From Amycolatopsis anabasis (GTDB lineage: Bacteria; Actinomycetota; Actinomycetes; Mycobacteriales; Pseudonocardiaceae): 64,000 bases of DNA. The translations under genes and the position numbers were made by a program. Positions within the stretch are counted from its first letter, which is position 1, and each line of letters begins with the position of its first letter. The stretch lies in the NCBI RefSeq assembly GCF_009765355.1, contig NZ_VTHK01000024.1, forward strand, positions 83,807-147,806. Direction: 5' to 3'. The notes under the pieces were generated by a model. The model searched no databases and had not been told where the DNA came from. It saw nothing but the letters and a program-made list of their open reading frames with translations. Shown in pieces: positions 51,440-60,217 of the stretch.

Positions 51440-54400
51440 TTACCTCAACTCCAGCGCGCTCACCCGTTTTCCCCTGCCCTGCCGCGGAACGCGGCCGGCG
51501 CCCTTCCCGATCTCCGCGAAATCGTGGTCCAGCCAGGCCACCTCGGTCCGCGAACGCGCGCCGAGCTTGCGCAGCACCTTCGCGACGTGCTGCTCGACCG
51601 TGCGCGGGGAGAGGAACAGCCCGTCCGCGATCTCCCGGTTCGTCCGCCCGTCGGCGAGCATCCGGGCCACTTCCCGTTCCCGCGGCGACAACTGCTGCCC
51701 GTAGCCGCGGCGTCCCCGCGGGGACGGGGTCCACGCGCCGTGCTCGCGCAACTGGTGCCGGCAGCGCCCGGCGTCCCTGGTGGCGCCCAGTTTCTCGTAC
51801 GCCTCGGCGGCCTCGCAGAGCTCACCGGTCGCGGAGCTCTCGCCGAGCGCGAGGCGGCACAGCGCGGCGCGTTCGCGGGCCCAGGTCGCCGGGTACGGCA
51901 TCGGCAGATCGGCGTAGCGGGTGGCCGTCTCGTCGAAGCGTTTCGCGGCTTCCGGCTGGTCCCCGCGCGCTTCCAGCAGCACGGCCCGCGCGGCGAGCAG
52001 CGCGGCGCCGGCCACCGGGGAGTCCCGGCCGTCGATACCGCACGCGAACTCCTCGACGAGCCCCTCCGCCTCCTCGACCCGCCCGGCGAGCGCGTACGCC
52101 TCGGCGGCCGCCGGGATCAGGTCCGCCGCCCACACCCAGACGCCCTTGCGGCGCGCGGCGGTCAGGGCGGCGTCGGCCACGGCACACGCGCCCGCCACGT
52201 CCTCGGTGGCCAGCCGGACCCGGGTGAGCACCCCGGCCGCGGAAAGCACCACCGGGATCACGCCGTGTTCCGGGGACAGCATGCTGGTCGCGGTCAGATG
52301 CCGCTCGGCGTCGGCGAATTCGCCCCGGACCGCCGCCAGCGCGCCGAGCACCAGCGCGGACTCGGTCGCGACCGGGCGCAGATCGGGGTACTTCTCCAGC
52401 AGGGCCAGGCCGGTTTCGGCGAGCCCGGTCCAGTTCCCGGTGACCCAGTCCAACCGCAGCCGGGTGCCGCGGCTGATCTCGGCCATGGACACCGCCCCGG
52501 CCGTGGTGGCCATGCCGAGCCCGGTGCGCAGCAGGCGTTCGGCCCGGGCCAGGTGCCCGGCCCAGGACTGCGCGTCGGCCAGGTTGCACCAGAGCCGGGA
52601 AAGCTGCACGCGCTCGCCGACCGTCGCCGTGTGCTCGGGCAGCGCCTCGAAATCGGCCCACGCGGTGCCGTCGCCGATGTGCGCGCGGCAGGAGATCCGG
52701 TCGGCGAGCAGGGTGAGCCGCAGTTCCGGATCGTCGAGCCGCGTCACCACCTCGTCGGCGCGACGGGCCCAGTCCTCGTGCCAGGCGAGCGGGGTGAGCC
52801 CGTCGAGCGGCTGGGCGAGCAGGTTCATCCCGCGGGCCGCGAGCTCCGGGCGGTCGGCGAGTTCCTCGATCGCCTTCTCCACCTCGCGCCGCCCGCGGCC
52901 GAGTTCGCCGGGTTTGCGGACCAGCAGCATCCCCAGGCTCAGCCGGATCGTCCCCCGGGTGGCCCGGCACAGGCTGCGCTCGGCGAGCACCCGTTCCAGG
53001 GTCACCGTCACGTCCGGGCGCAGCCCGCGCAACGCGATCTTGGACAGTTTGGTGGCCATCCGTTCGACGTCGGGTTCGGCGAGCGCGGCGCCCTCCAGCA
53101 GCGCCTGGAGCGTGTCGATGGCGAGCGCGGTCTCGCCGACCTCGATCGCGCGGTCCGCGGCCGATTCCGCGTACCGCCGCCACTGCTCGGTCAGGCCACC
53201 GGCCTGGGCGTGCTCGGCGAGCTGGAACAGCGGCTGCGGCACGGTGTCCGCGAGCGCCCGCAACGCGCGGGCGTGCAGCGCCTGCCGTTCGGGCCCGCTG
53301 ATGGTGTCGTACACGGCCTTGCCGGCCAGCGCGTGCCGGAAGCCGTACCGGCCGCGGTCGATCTCGTGCAGGACGCCGCCGTTCACCGCCTCGGTGAGCG
53401 CGGCCGGAAGCCGGACGCCCCGCGCCCCGGCGACCGCGCCGATCAGCGCGCTCTCGGCGGGCATGCCGAGCACGGCCGCCGCGCGAGCGAGTCGCACCGC
53501 GGCCTCGGGCAGGGTGCTCAGCCGCTCGATCATCGCCTCGCGCAGCAGCACCGGAACCTCGATGGCCTCCAGCGTCCGGTGCGTGAACGCCCGGTCGATC
53601 GGCGCGTCCGCCCCCGCCTGGTCGCGGAGCGCGCGCAGGGCCTCCTCGACCACGAACGGGATACCGGCGGTCCACTCGTGCAGTTTGGCGGCGAAGTCCT
53701 CGTCGACGCGCGGCACGTCGAGCAGTCCCGCGGCGAGCCGGCGCACGGCGGGCACGTCGAGCGGGCCGAGCCGGACCCGGGCGGTGCGCACGGTCTCGGC
53801 GGTCCGGAACGGGACCCCGGCGCCGATCTGATCGCTACGGTAGGTGACGATCACGCCGAGTTGCGCCGGTGGCCCGGACACCAGGAACCGGAGCAGGTCG
53901 CGGGTCTGTTCGTCCGCCCAGTGCAGATCGTCGATCACCAGCAGCGTGGGCCCGCAGGCTTCGAGCAGTTCGCGGATCGCGCGGAACTGCCGGTGCCGGT
54001 CGGCGACCGGATCGGCGAGCGGTTCGGGCTGGGCCGGGAGCAGGTCCGCGATTTCCGGCAGCAGCGGGCGGAGCACCCCGGCGACCGGGCTGAGCGGGCC
54101 GATCACCAGCCCGGAGACGCGCCGGAGCGCTTCCAGCACCGGCCCGTACGGGAACGGCTCGCGCAGCGGCTGGCACGTGCCGGTCAGCACGCGCAGCCCG
54201 TCGAGTTCCGGCCGGCGCACCAGTTCCCGCACCAGCCGGGTCTTGCCCATGCCGGCTTCGCCCTCGACCAGCACCGCCGACGGGCGTCGCGCGACGACCT
54301 CGACCAGGGCGTTGAGTTCGGCGTCGCGGCCGACGAGGACAGGGGAACTCGTCCGCACCGACACCGAGGTCGCAGGGGATTGGGCTGCCATCCGCACCAT
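51440..54400 (-). CDS. Large ATP-binding LuxR-family regulator (LAL/AfsR-like)
   Basis: The 986-residue LAL regulator has an AAA/STAND ATPase at the N-terminus with Walker A GEAGMGKT (residues 47-54) and a Walker B-like LLVIDDLHWAD. A long helical tetratricopeptide-like middle follows. The C-terminal LuxR HTH reads QQLSPREREVARMLADGRTN and RTVEQHVAKVLRKLGARS. LAL proteins often switch secondary-metabolism or exoenzyme genes. GGAGGAG 6 nt before ATG 54400 fixes the start; longer frames reach through the promoter. Its stop overlaps the palindrome GTAATTAATTAC (51432-51443). Divergent to a secreted S1 protease. Confidence 0.92.
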   Translation of the reverse strand: MVRMAAQSPATSVSVRTSSPVLVGRDAELNALVEVVARRPSAVLVEGEAGMGKTRLVRELVRRPELDGLRVLTGTCQPLREPFPYGPVLEALRRVSGLVIGPLSPVAGVLRPLLPEIADLLPAQPEPLADPVADRHRQFRAIRELLEACGPTLLVIDDLHWADEQTRDLLRFLVSGPPAQLGVIVTYRSDQIGAGVPFRTAETVRTARVRLGPLDVPAVRRLAAGLLDVPRVDEDFAAKLHEWTAGIPFVVEEALRALRDQAGADAPIDRAFTHRTLEAIEVPVLLREAMIERLSTLPEAAVRLARAAAVLGMPAESALIGAVAGARGVRLPAALTEAVNGGVLHEIDRGRYGFRHALAGKAVYDTISGPERQALHARALRALADTVPQPLFQLAEHAQAGGLTEQWRRYAESAADRAIEVGETALAIDTLQALLEGAALAEPDVERMATKLSKIALRGLRPDVTVTLERVLAERSLCRATRGTIRLSLGMLLVRKPGELGRGRREVEKAIEELADRPELAARGMNLLAQPLDGLTPLAWHEDWARRADEVVTRLDDPELRLTLLADRISCRAHIGDGTAWADFEALPEHTATVGERVQLSRLWCNLADAQSWAGHLARAERLLRTGLGMATTAGAVSMAEISRGTRLRLDWVTGNWTGLAETGLALLEKYPDLRPVATESALVLGALAAVRGEFADAERHLTATSMLSPEHGVIPVVLSAAGVLTRVRLATEDVAGACAVADAALTAARRKGVWVWAADLIPAAAEAYALAGRVEEAEGLVEEFACGIDGRDSPVAGAALLAARAVLLEARGDQPEAAKRFDETATRYADLPMPYPATWARERAALCRLALGESSATGELCEAAEAYEKLGATRDAGRCRHQLREHGAWTPSPRGRRGYGQQLSPREREVARMLADGRTNREIADGLFLSPRTVEQHVAKVLRKLGARSRTEVAWLDHDFAEIGKGAGRVPRQGRGKRVSALELR

Positions 54401-54815
54401 GGCTCGCTCCTCCATGGACGAGCGGCTGGATGCCGCCTCGCCACGTCCGAAGGGGAGCCTATGGAGCGCACGAGTGTTCGTAAACCGCCCATAACGCAGC
54501 AGGTCGGGCAGGCGTTGCCCCGGACGGAAACCCTGCGTCACCGCGATGCCGACTTGCGCTTCTTGATCGGCTACGAACCGTGTGAGATTCCGCAGGAATC
54601 CCCGGATCGATGCTGGGCCACCCGATGGTGTGGGAAAATTCGTAACAGTGAGTAGTACCCAAAAAACCCTACTTGCGTATGTACCCGAACGGGTGAAAAC
54701 TTTCGTAGGGCATATAAAGAATGCGTATACCTATCCGCGCTCGCTCCGGATTGTTCCCCGATCTGCCGCTCACGAGGGTCGGTGGGTGGAGGGGACTCAC
54801 CCTGCGAGGAGAAAC
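54401..54815. other. Divergent AT-rich promoter region between the LAL regulator and S1 protease
   Basis: The 415-bp region contains an A-rich tract (54659-54666) and CCCGAACGGG (54684-54693). It also has CCCTAC (54667-54672) opposite GTAGGG (54705-54710), and ATATAAAG (about 54712) that could be a -10. These dyads lie about 100-150 bp before the S1 protease start and are candidate sites for the LAL regulator. No gene is supported; the extended frame of the LAL protein here is spurious. Confidence 0.5.
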
Positions 54816-55916
54816 ATGAACGTCTACAAGTTCGCCGGTGCCGCGGTCGCCGCGGCGACGATCGGTGCCCTGTTCACCGGCGTGACCCCGGCCGGAGCGG
54901 AAAGCGACTTCTCCGCACTGAACCCCGGGATGGTCACCGCCCTGCAGCGGGACCTCGGGCTCACCCACGACCAGGCGCTCGCCCAGCTGGCCTCGGAGAC
55001 CCGGGCGAGCACGCTGGAACAGACGCTGGAAGGCAGATTGGGCAACGCCTTCGGCGGCGCGTTCTACGACGCCCGCGGCGGAAAACTCCGGGTCGGCGTC
55101 ACCGACGCGGCCCAGCTGGACCAGGTGCGCGCGAGCGGTGCGGACGCCTTCCTCGCCCGGTTCAGCGAGCGGCAGCTCGACGCGGCCGTCGACCGGCTGA
55201 ACGCCGCCGAAGCGAGCCTGCCGAGCTCGGTGACGAGCTGGGGCGTGGACACCGCGAACAACCGGGTCACCGTCACCGTCACCCCGGGCCAGCGGGACGC
55301 CGCGAACTCGCTGCTCAGCGGCTACGGCCTGGGCGCCGTGGCCACCGTCGTGGAATCCGCCGAACAGCCCCGGCCGCGCTACGACGTCCGCGGCGGGGAC
55401 GCCTACTACATCGCGAACCGGGGCCGGTGCTCGGTCGGCTTCTCGGTCCAGGGCGGGTTCGTCACCGCCGGGCACTGCGCCCAGATCGGCAACAGCATCG
55501 CCGGGTTCAACCGGGTCGCGATGGGCTCGTTCGGCACCTACCGGTTCCCGGGCAGCGACTACGCGCGGGCCAACACCAACTCGAACTGGACCCCGCGCGG
55601 CGTGATCAACAACGGCACCCGGGTGGCCGGTTCGACCGAGGCCGCGGTCGGCGCGTCGGCCTGCAAGTCCGGTTCCACCACCGGCTGGACCTGCGGCACC
55701 ATCCAGGCGAAGAACCAGACGGTCCGGTACGCCGAGGGCACCGTGTACGGGATGACGAAGACCAACATCCGCTCGGACTCCGGGGACTCCGGCGGTTCGG
55801 TGATCGCCGGGAACCAGGCCCAGGGCCTGCTCTCCGGCGGCAGCCCGGGCACGATGTTCTTCCAGCCCGTGAACCCGGCGCTGCAGGCGACCGGCGCGCG
55901 GCTGGTGATCGGCTAG
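54816..55916 (+). CDS. Secreted S1-family serine protease (alpha-lytic/streptogrisin type) with propeptide
   Basis: The 366-residue protein has a Sec signal (1-28) and an alpha-lytic-type propeptide of about 155 residues (LNPGMVTALQRDLGLTHDQA, then VTSWGVDTANNRVTVTV). The mature chymotrypsin-like domain starts about residue 190. Catalytic residues are His220 (VTAGHCA), Asp248 (GSDYA) and Ser325 (GDSGGSV). Cys pairs fit streptogrisin-like enzymes. The long propeptide folds the mature domain. GAGGAGAAAC precedes ATG 54816. A perfect 17-bp hairpin ends the transcript. Confidence 0.95.
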   Translation: MNVYKFAGAAVAAATIGALFTGVTPAGAESDFSALNPGMVTALQRDLGLTHDQALAQLASETRASTLEQTLEGRLGNAFGGAFYDARGGKLRVGVTDAAQLDQVRASGADAFLARFSERQLDAAVDRLNAAEASLPSSVTSWGVDTANNRVTVTVTPGQRDAANSLLSGYGLGAVATVVESAEQPRPRYDVRGGDAYYIANRGRCSVGFSVQGGFVTAGHCAQIGNSIAGFNRVAMGSFGTYRFPGSDYARANTNSNWTPRGVINNGTRVAGSTEAAVGASACKSGSTTGWTCGTIQAKNQTVRYAEGTVYGMTKTNIRSDSGDSGGSVIAGNQAQGLLSGGSPGTMFFQPVNPALQATGARLVIG

Positions 55917-55924
55917 CCAAGAGA

Positions 55925-55967
55925 CCGAAGGGCCCCGGGTGCGAGCGATTCACCCGGGGCCCTTCGG
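55925..55967. terminator. Perfect 17-bp hairpin between convergent genes
   Basis: CCGAAGGGCCCCGGGTG (55925-55941) pairs perfectly with 55951-55967 over a 9-nt loop. It lies between the S1 protease gene and the converging SsgA-family gene. Confidence 0.88.
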
Positions 55968-55982
55968 CGTTCCGCGCCCTGA

Positions 55983-56387
55983 TCAGACGTTCGTGATCTC
56001 CTCGATGAAGGCGTCGACGTCGAAGTTCTCGCTCTCCTCGCCCAGCGGCACGATGGCGAGCGTGCGGTCCAGGAAGGCCTCGACGTCGTCGCGTTCGATC
56101 TCGACGAGCGCGTAGCCCTCCGGGGATTCGATCTCCAGCGCGAGGATGTCCTCGTGCGTGGACAGGTCCGGGCGGATCCGCACGTCCCCGATGCCGGTCG
56201 GGTTGCGCATGCCCTCGACCAGCAGGTCGCGGGCGAACGCCCATTCGATCCAGTGGCCACGGTCGGTCCGGAACGCGATGGTCACCGCGAAGGGCTCACT
56301 GGCCAGGTAGGACAGTCTGGACAGCACGGGCGTGGTGGACCCGTTCATGGACACGAACTGGCTCTGGCAGACGGTGTCGGTTTGCAC
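55983..56387 (-). CDS. SsgA-family sporulation/cell division regulator (SsgB-like)
   Basis: A 134-residue SALP-type protein. In Streptomyces, SsgB recruits FtsZ to sporulation septa. The sequence shows the SALP features: VLSRLSYLASEPFAVTIAFR, WIEWAFARDLLVEGM, GIGDVRIRPDLS, and ALVEIERDDVEAFLDRTLAIVP. The C-terminal acidic tail is FDVDAFIEEITNV. GTG 56387 is chosen because GGAG lies 6 nt upstream. As one SALP gene is usually left in non-Streptomyces genera, an SsgB-like role in septation is likely, though not certain. Confidence 0.92.
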   Translation of the reverse strand: MQTDTVCQSQFVSMNGSTTPVLSRLSYLASEPFAVTIAFRTDRGHWIEWAFARDLLVEGMRNPTGIGDVRIRPDLSTHEDILALEIESPEGYALVEIERDDVEAFLDRTLAIVPLGEESENFDVDAFIEEITNV

Positions 56388-56589
56388 GGGCCACTCCTCG
56401 CGGTGCTCAACGAAACTTTCAACCGAGAGAGGCCCTGGGGCGCGGGCAGTGACGCGGCACCACTCGTATTCACTTGATCTGGTGTATGTGATCCACATCG
56501 CTAACGGTCAGCGGTCACGCTCCGATATGAACGGTTGCTTATGGATCCTGACTACGCGCTGACAGCGGTCGATCACTGAGCCGAACGGG

Positions 56590-57123
56590 CTAGCGAACTT
56601 GCGCGGGGCGTACCGGCACGGTCAGGCCCACCTTCATCCGGTCCATCACCACGCTCGTGGTGAAGTGGCGGACGTTGGGGTTGTCGAAGAACATGCGCCG
56701 GGTGAAGGTCTCGAAGTCGGCCATGTCGCGGCAGCACACCACCAGCACGAAGTCGGCCGCCCCGGTGACGTAGTAGCACTGCTGCACGGCCTCGTCGGCG
56801 AGCACCTGGCTGCGGAACCCCTCGATCACCTCGATGCGTTCGCGTTCCATCTCCACGGTCACCACGAACGTCATGGCCAGGCCGAGCACGTGCGGATCGA
56901 GCACCGCGACCTCGCGGGCGATCACGCCGGTCTGGCGCAGCCGTTTGATCCGGCGCTGCACCGCCGCGGCGGACAGGCCCACCCGGGCGCCGATGGTCTC
57001 GGCGATCGTCCGGGAGTCGGTCTGCAGGCTGGCGAGGATTTCGTGGTCAACGGAGTCGAGGTCAGGGGGCCGCACGCGCTCCAGGCTAGCGCGGGAGCCG
57101 TCCCGCGCGGCGGAAGCGTCCAC
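56590..57123 (-). CDS. Lrp/AsnC-family transcriptional regulator
   Basis: The 177-residue protein has an N-terminal HTH (LDSVDHEILASLQTDSRTIAETIGA in two parts, VGLSAAAVQRRIKRLRQTGVI). The RAM ligand-binding domain includes YYVTGAADFVLVVCCRDMADFE. The first 20 residues are a variable extension; GTG 57075 may be the functional start. A 29-bp dyad lies at its 5' end toward the sensor kinase gene, suggesting autoregulation. Effector amino acid unknown. Confidence 0.88.
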   Translation of the reverse strand: MDASAARDGSRASLERVRPPDLDSVDHEILASLQTDSRTIAETIGARVGLSAAAVQRRIKRLRQTGVIAREVAVLDPHVLGLAMTFVVTVEMERERIEVIEGFRSQVLADEAVQQCYYVTGAADFVLVVCCRDMADFETFTRRMFFDNPNVRHFTTSVVMDRMKVGLTVPVRPAQVR

Positions 57124-57146
57124 AAGGGACAGTGTCCGCTGTGGAC
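57118..57146. promoter_or_regulatory. 29-bp dyad between the AsnC and histidine kinase genes
   Basis: GTCCACAAGGGACA, a central G, and TGTCCGCTGTGGAC are inverted repeats matching at 12 of 14 positions. The dyad overlaps the AsnC-type gene's first codons and lies 66 bp before the kinase start. It could let one factor control both. Confidence 0.5.
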
Positions 57147-57211
57147 CACCGGGCGAATGGTGTAGCCAGCTTCACCGCGGGCGCCCAGGCCGGTGGACCA
57201 GAATCACCGGT

Positions 57212-58444
57212 ATGACGCTCAACCTGGGCCACCGCCTCGCCGGGGCCCGCGACGCCGCCGGATACTGCCTGGCCTCCTTCGGCACCGGCCTGGCCTGCAT
57301 GCTGGCCCTGCCGGTCCTGCTCTATTCTGCGGTCCTCTGCCTGGTCGGCGTCGGCCTGGTGCTGCTGCCCCCGGAACTCCGGCTGCTCGGCCGGATCGCC
57401 GACGCCGAACGCCGCCTCTCCGGCCGGTGGCTGGGCCGGACGATCCCGCTGCCGCCCCGGCGGGCGCGGCGGCTGCGCGAGCTGCTGGCCGCCCCGGCGA
57501 CCGCCCGGGACCTGCGGTGGGTGCCGGTGAACATGATCATCGGGCCGGTGCTCGGCCTCATCGGGGTCACGTTAGCCCTGCTGCCGCTCGGCGCGCTGGC
57601 CGCGGTCCTGGCGTGGTGGGCGTTCCCGGCCGACGCCCCGATCCAGGTGATGGGCGTCCCGGTCGACAGCTGGGCGAGCGCGGCCTACGCGGGCATCCCG
57701 ATGGTCCTGGTCACCGCGGCGCTGGCGCTGGTGCTGCCCCGGTGGCTCGCGAGCGCGAGCGCCTGGGTGAACGCGGCGCTGCTCGCGCCCTCGGCGAAGG
57801 AGGAGCTGGCCGAGCGGGTGGAAAACCTGCGGGAGAGCCGGGCCGGGGCGGTGGACGCGCACGGCGCCGAGCTGCGCCGGATCGAACGGGACCTGCACGA
57901 CGGCACCCAGGCCCGGCTGGTGTCCATCGCGATGCGGCTCGGCCTGGCCGAACGGCAGCTCGACCGCGATCCGCAGGCGGTCGCGACCCTGCTCGCCGAG
58001 GCGCGGGCCGGGGCCGAGGACGCGATGACCGAACTGCGGGACGTGCTGCGCACGATGTACCCGCCGATCCTGGCCGACCGGGGGCTGGACGGCGCGCTGT
58101 CCGCGGTGGCCGCCCGGTGCGCGGTGCCGGTCGAACTCGAAGTCGGCGACCTGGGCGAACTGGCGGCGCCGGTGGAGGCGGCCGCCTACTTCGTGGTCAC
58201 CGAGGCGCTGACCAATGTGGTCAAGCACAGCGGCGCGGGGAGCGCGCGGGTGACCGTGCGCCGGGACACCGACACCCTCCGGGTGGAGATCACCGACGAC
58301 GGCCGAGGTGGCGCCGACGAGGGCGGCGGAACCGGGATCGCCGGGATGCGCCGCCGGATTGCCGCACTGGACGGGACCCTGTGGGTGGACAGCCCGCCCG
58401 GCGGACCGACTCGCATTCTCGTGGAGTGCCCGTGCGGGTCGTGA
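57212..58444 (+). CDS. NarL-type sensor histidine kinase
   Basis: The 410-residue kinase has four hydrophobic stretches in the first 190 residues, so signals are sensed in or at the membrane. The HisKA_3 motif is RIERDLHDGTQARL with phospho-acceptor His229. The ATPase has EALTNVVKHSGA (N box), ITDDGRGG (G1) and GTGIAGMRRR (G2). A sensor-like domain (often DUF4118-like or PspC-like in relatives) is not clear. It overlaps the response regulator gene by 13 nt, so the two are coupled. Confidence 0.92.
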   Translation: MTLNLGHRLAGARDAAGYCLASFGTGLACMLALPVLLYSAVLCLVGVGLVLLPPELRLLGRIADAERRLSGRWLGRTIPLPPRRARRLRELLAAPATARDLRWVPVNMIIGPVLGLIGVTLALLPLGALAAVLAWWAFPADAPIQVMGVPVDSWASAAYAGIPMVLVTAALALVLPRWLASASAWVNAALLAPSAKEELAERVENLRESRAGAVDAHGAELRRIERDLHDGTQARLVSIAMRLGLAERQLDRDPQAVATLLAEARAGAEDAMTELRDVLRTMYPPILADRGLDGALSAVAARCAVPVELEVGDLGELAAPVEAAAYFVVTEALTNVVKHSGAGSARVTVRRDTDTLRVEITDDGRGGADEGGGTGIAGMRRRIAALDGTLWVDSPPGGPTRILVECPCGS

Positions 58445-59067
58445 TCGTCGAGGACAACGTCCTGCTCGCCGAGGGACTTCGGTTGTTGCTGACCACGGCC
58501 GGGCACGAGGTGGTGGCGCGGGTCGACAACGCGGACGCGTTCGTCGCCGCGGTCGACGAGCACCGGCCCGATGTGTCTATTGTGGACGTTCGGTTGCCGC
58601 CGTCGTTCCGGGACGAGGGCATTCACGCCGCCTTGCGGGTGCGGCGCGCCCATCCGGGGCAGAAAGTTCTGGTGCTTTCCCAGTACGTAGAGGAGACCTA
58701 CGCGGGCGAACTGCTTTCCGACGGCCGCCCCGGGGTCGGATATCTGCTCAAGGACCGGGTCGCGCGGGTCGAGGAATTCCTCGACGCGCTCGATCGGGTG
58801 GCCTCGGGCGGAACCGCGCTCGATCCGGAAGTCGTCGCGCAGTTGCTCACCCGGCGGCACGACCCGCTGGCCGCGCTCACCGCGCGCGAGCGCGAAGTAC
58901 TCGATCTGATGGCGCAGGGCTACACGAATGGGGAAATCGCCGGAAAACTGGTGGTGACCGAGCGGGCCGTGCACAAACATGTCGGCAACATCTTCGCCAA
59001 GCTCGACCTGCCGCCGAGTGACAGCGGCCACCGCCGGGTGCTCGCCGTGCTGGCCTATCTGGGCTGA
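58432..59067 (+). CDS. NarL/FixJ-family response regulator
   Basis: The 211-residue regulator has a receiver domain with the phospho-acceptor Asp52 (SIVDVRLPP), acidic pair EDN near residue 7, and Lys in YLLKDR. A LuxR-type HTH follows (LTAREREVLDLMAQGYTNGE, ERAVHKHVGNIFAKLDLP). GTG 58432 starts inside the kinase gene. The target genes are unknown; the KAS III gene follows 151 bp later and could be part of the regulon. Confidence 0.93.
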   Translation: MRVVIVEDNVLLAEGLRLLLTTAGHEVVARVDNADAFVAAVDEHRPDVSIVDVRLPPSFRDEGIHAALRVRRAHPGQKVLVLSQYVEETYAGELLSDGRPGVGYLLKDRVARVEEFLDALDRVASGGTALDPEVVAQLLTRRHDPLAALTAREREVLDLMAQGYTNGEIAGKLVVTERAVHKHVGNIFAKLDLPPSDSGHRRVLAVLAYLG

Positions 59068-59218
59068 GTTCCGCCACCAAGACATGGTGAAAATGATTCA
59101 AGTTGAGAGCCGGGTCACATTCCCGAGGTCTACCGATTGGTAGCGCATACAAGTATCGCGGGGACGGCGTACCCGTTTCCCTCCCTTTCGCTTTTCCGGG
59201 TCGCAGGAGGATTCGTCA

Positions 59219-60217
59219 GTGCCTATCCAGGCTGCGGTGCTCGCCGGGCTCGGCGCCTGGTTGCCGCCGCGAGTGGTGGACAACGAAGAACTGACCCGGC
59301 GCCTGGACACCTCGGACGAGTGGATTCGCACCAGAACCGGGATTCACGAGCGCCGGGTCGTCGATCCCGGAGTGTCCACAGTGGACATGGCGATCGCGGC
59401 CGGGCGGAAAGCCTTGCGCAGCGCGGGTTCCGAGCGGGCCGACGCGCTCGTGCTGGCCACCGCGACCCCGGACCACCCGTGCCCGGCGAGCGCGCCGCAG
59501 GTGGCCAGCGGCCTCGGGCTGAGCGGGATCGCCGCCTTCGACGTGAACGCGGTGTGCAGCGGATTCGTCTACGCGCTCGCCACCGCGGCCGGGCTGATCG
59601 CCGGTGGCGTCGCCGAGCGGGTGCTGGTGGTCGGTTCGGACGCCTTCACCACGCTGCTCGACCCGGCGGACCGCACCACCGTGCCGATCTTCGGCGACGG
59701 CGCGGGCGCGGTCGTGCTGCGCGCGGGTTCGCCGGACGAGCGGGGCGCGCTCGGCCCGTTCGACCTGCACAGCGAGGGTGAACTGGCCGAACTGCTGGTG
59801 GTGCCCGCCGGGGGCGCCAAGCAGCGCGTCTCCGACGAGCCGCGGGACCACTTCCTGGTCATGCGGGGCACCGCGGTGTTCCGGCAGGCCAACGCCCGGA
59901 TGGCCGAATCCTCGCTGGCCGTGCTCGACCGGGCCGGGATGAAGGTCGACGAGATCGACCGGTTCGTCGGACACCAGGCCAACATCCGGATCCTCAAGGC
60001 CGTCGCCAGGCAACTCGGGCTGCCCGAGGACCGGTTGGTGGTGAACATCGAGCGGGTGGGCAACACCAGCGCGGCCTCCATCCCGCTGGCCCTGGCCGAC
60101 GCGGCCGGCGACGGGAGCCTGCGCGCGGGCCACCGGGTGTTGCTGAGCGCGTTCGGCGCGGGGCTGACCTGGGGATCCACCCTGCTCACCTGGCCGGACG
60201 TCACGGTGGAGCCGTGA
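59219..60217 (+). CDS. 3-oxoacyl-ACP synthase III (FabH-like)
   Basis: The 332-residue KAS III condenses an acyl-CoA primer with malonyl-ACP. The full Cys-His-Asn triad is present: Cys113 (NAVCSGFVYAL), His252 (FVGHQANIRI), Asn282 (GNTSAASIPLAL). FGDGAGAVVL is also conserved. It is a stand-alone copy with no acyl carrier protein gene or KAS II nearby. It could therefore feed a specialised starter unit rather than bulk fatty-acid synthesis. GTCGCAGGAGG precedes the GTG at 59219. It overlaps the converging LysR gene by 17 nt. Confidence 0.93.
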   Translation: MPIQAAVLAGLGAWLPPRVVDNEELTRRLDTSDEWIRTRTGIHERRVVDPGVSTVDMAIAAGRKALRSAGSERADALVLATATPDHPCPASAPQVASGLGLSGIAAFDVNAVCSGFVYALATAAGLIAGGVAERVLVVGSDAFTTLLDPADRTTVPIFGDGAGAVVLRAGSPDERGALGPFDLHSEGELAELLVVPAGGAKQRVSDEPRDHFLVMRGTAVFRQANARMAESSLAVLDRAGMKVDEIDRFVGHQANIRILKAVARQLGLPEDRLVVNIERVGNTSAASIPLALADAAGDGSLRAGHRVLLSAFGAGLTWGSTLLTWPDVTVEP

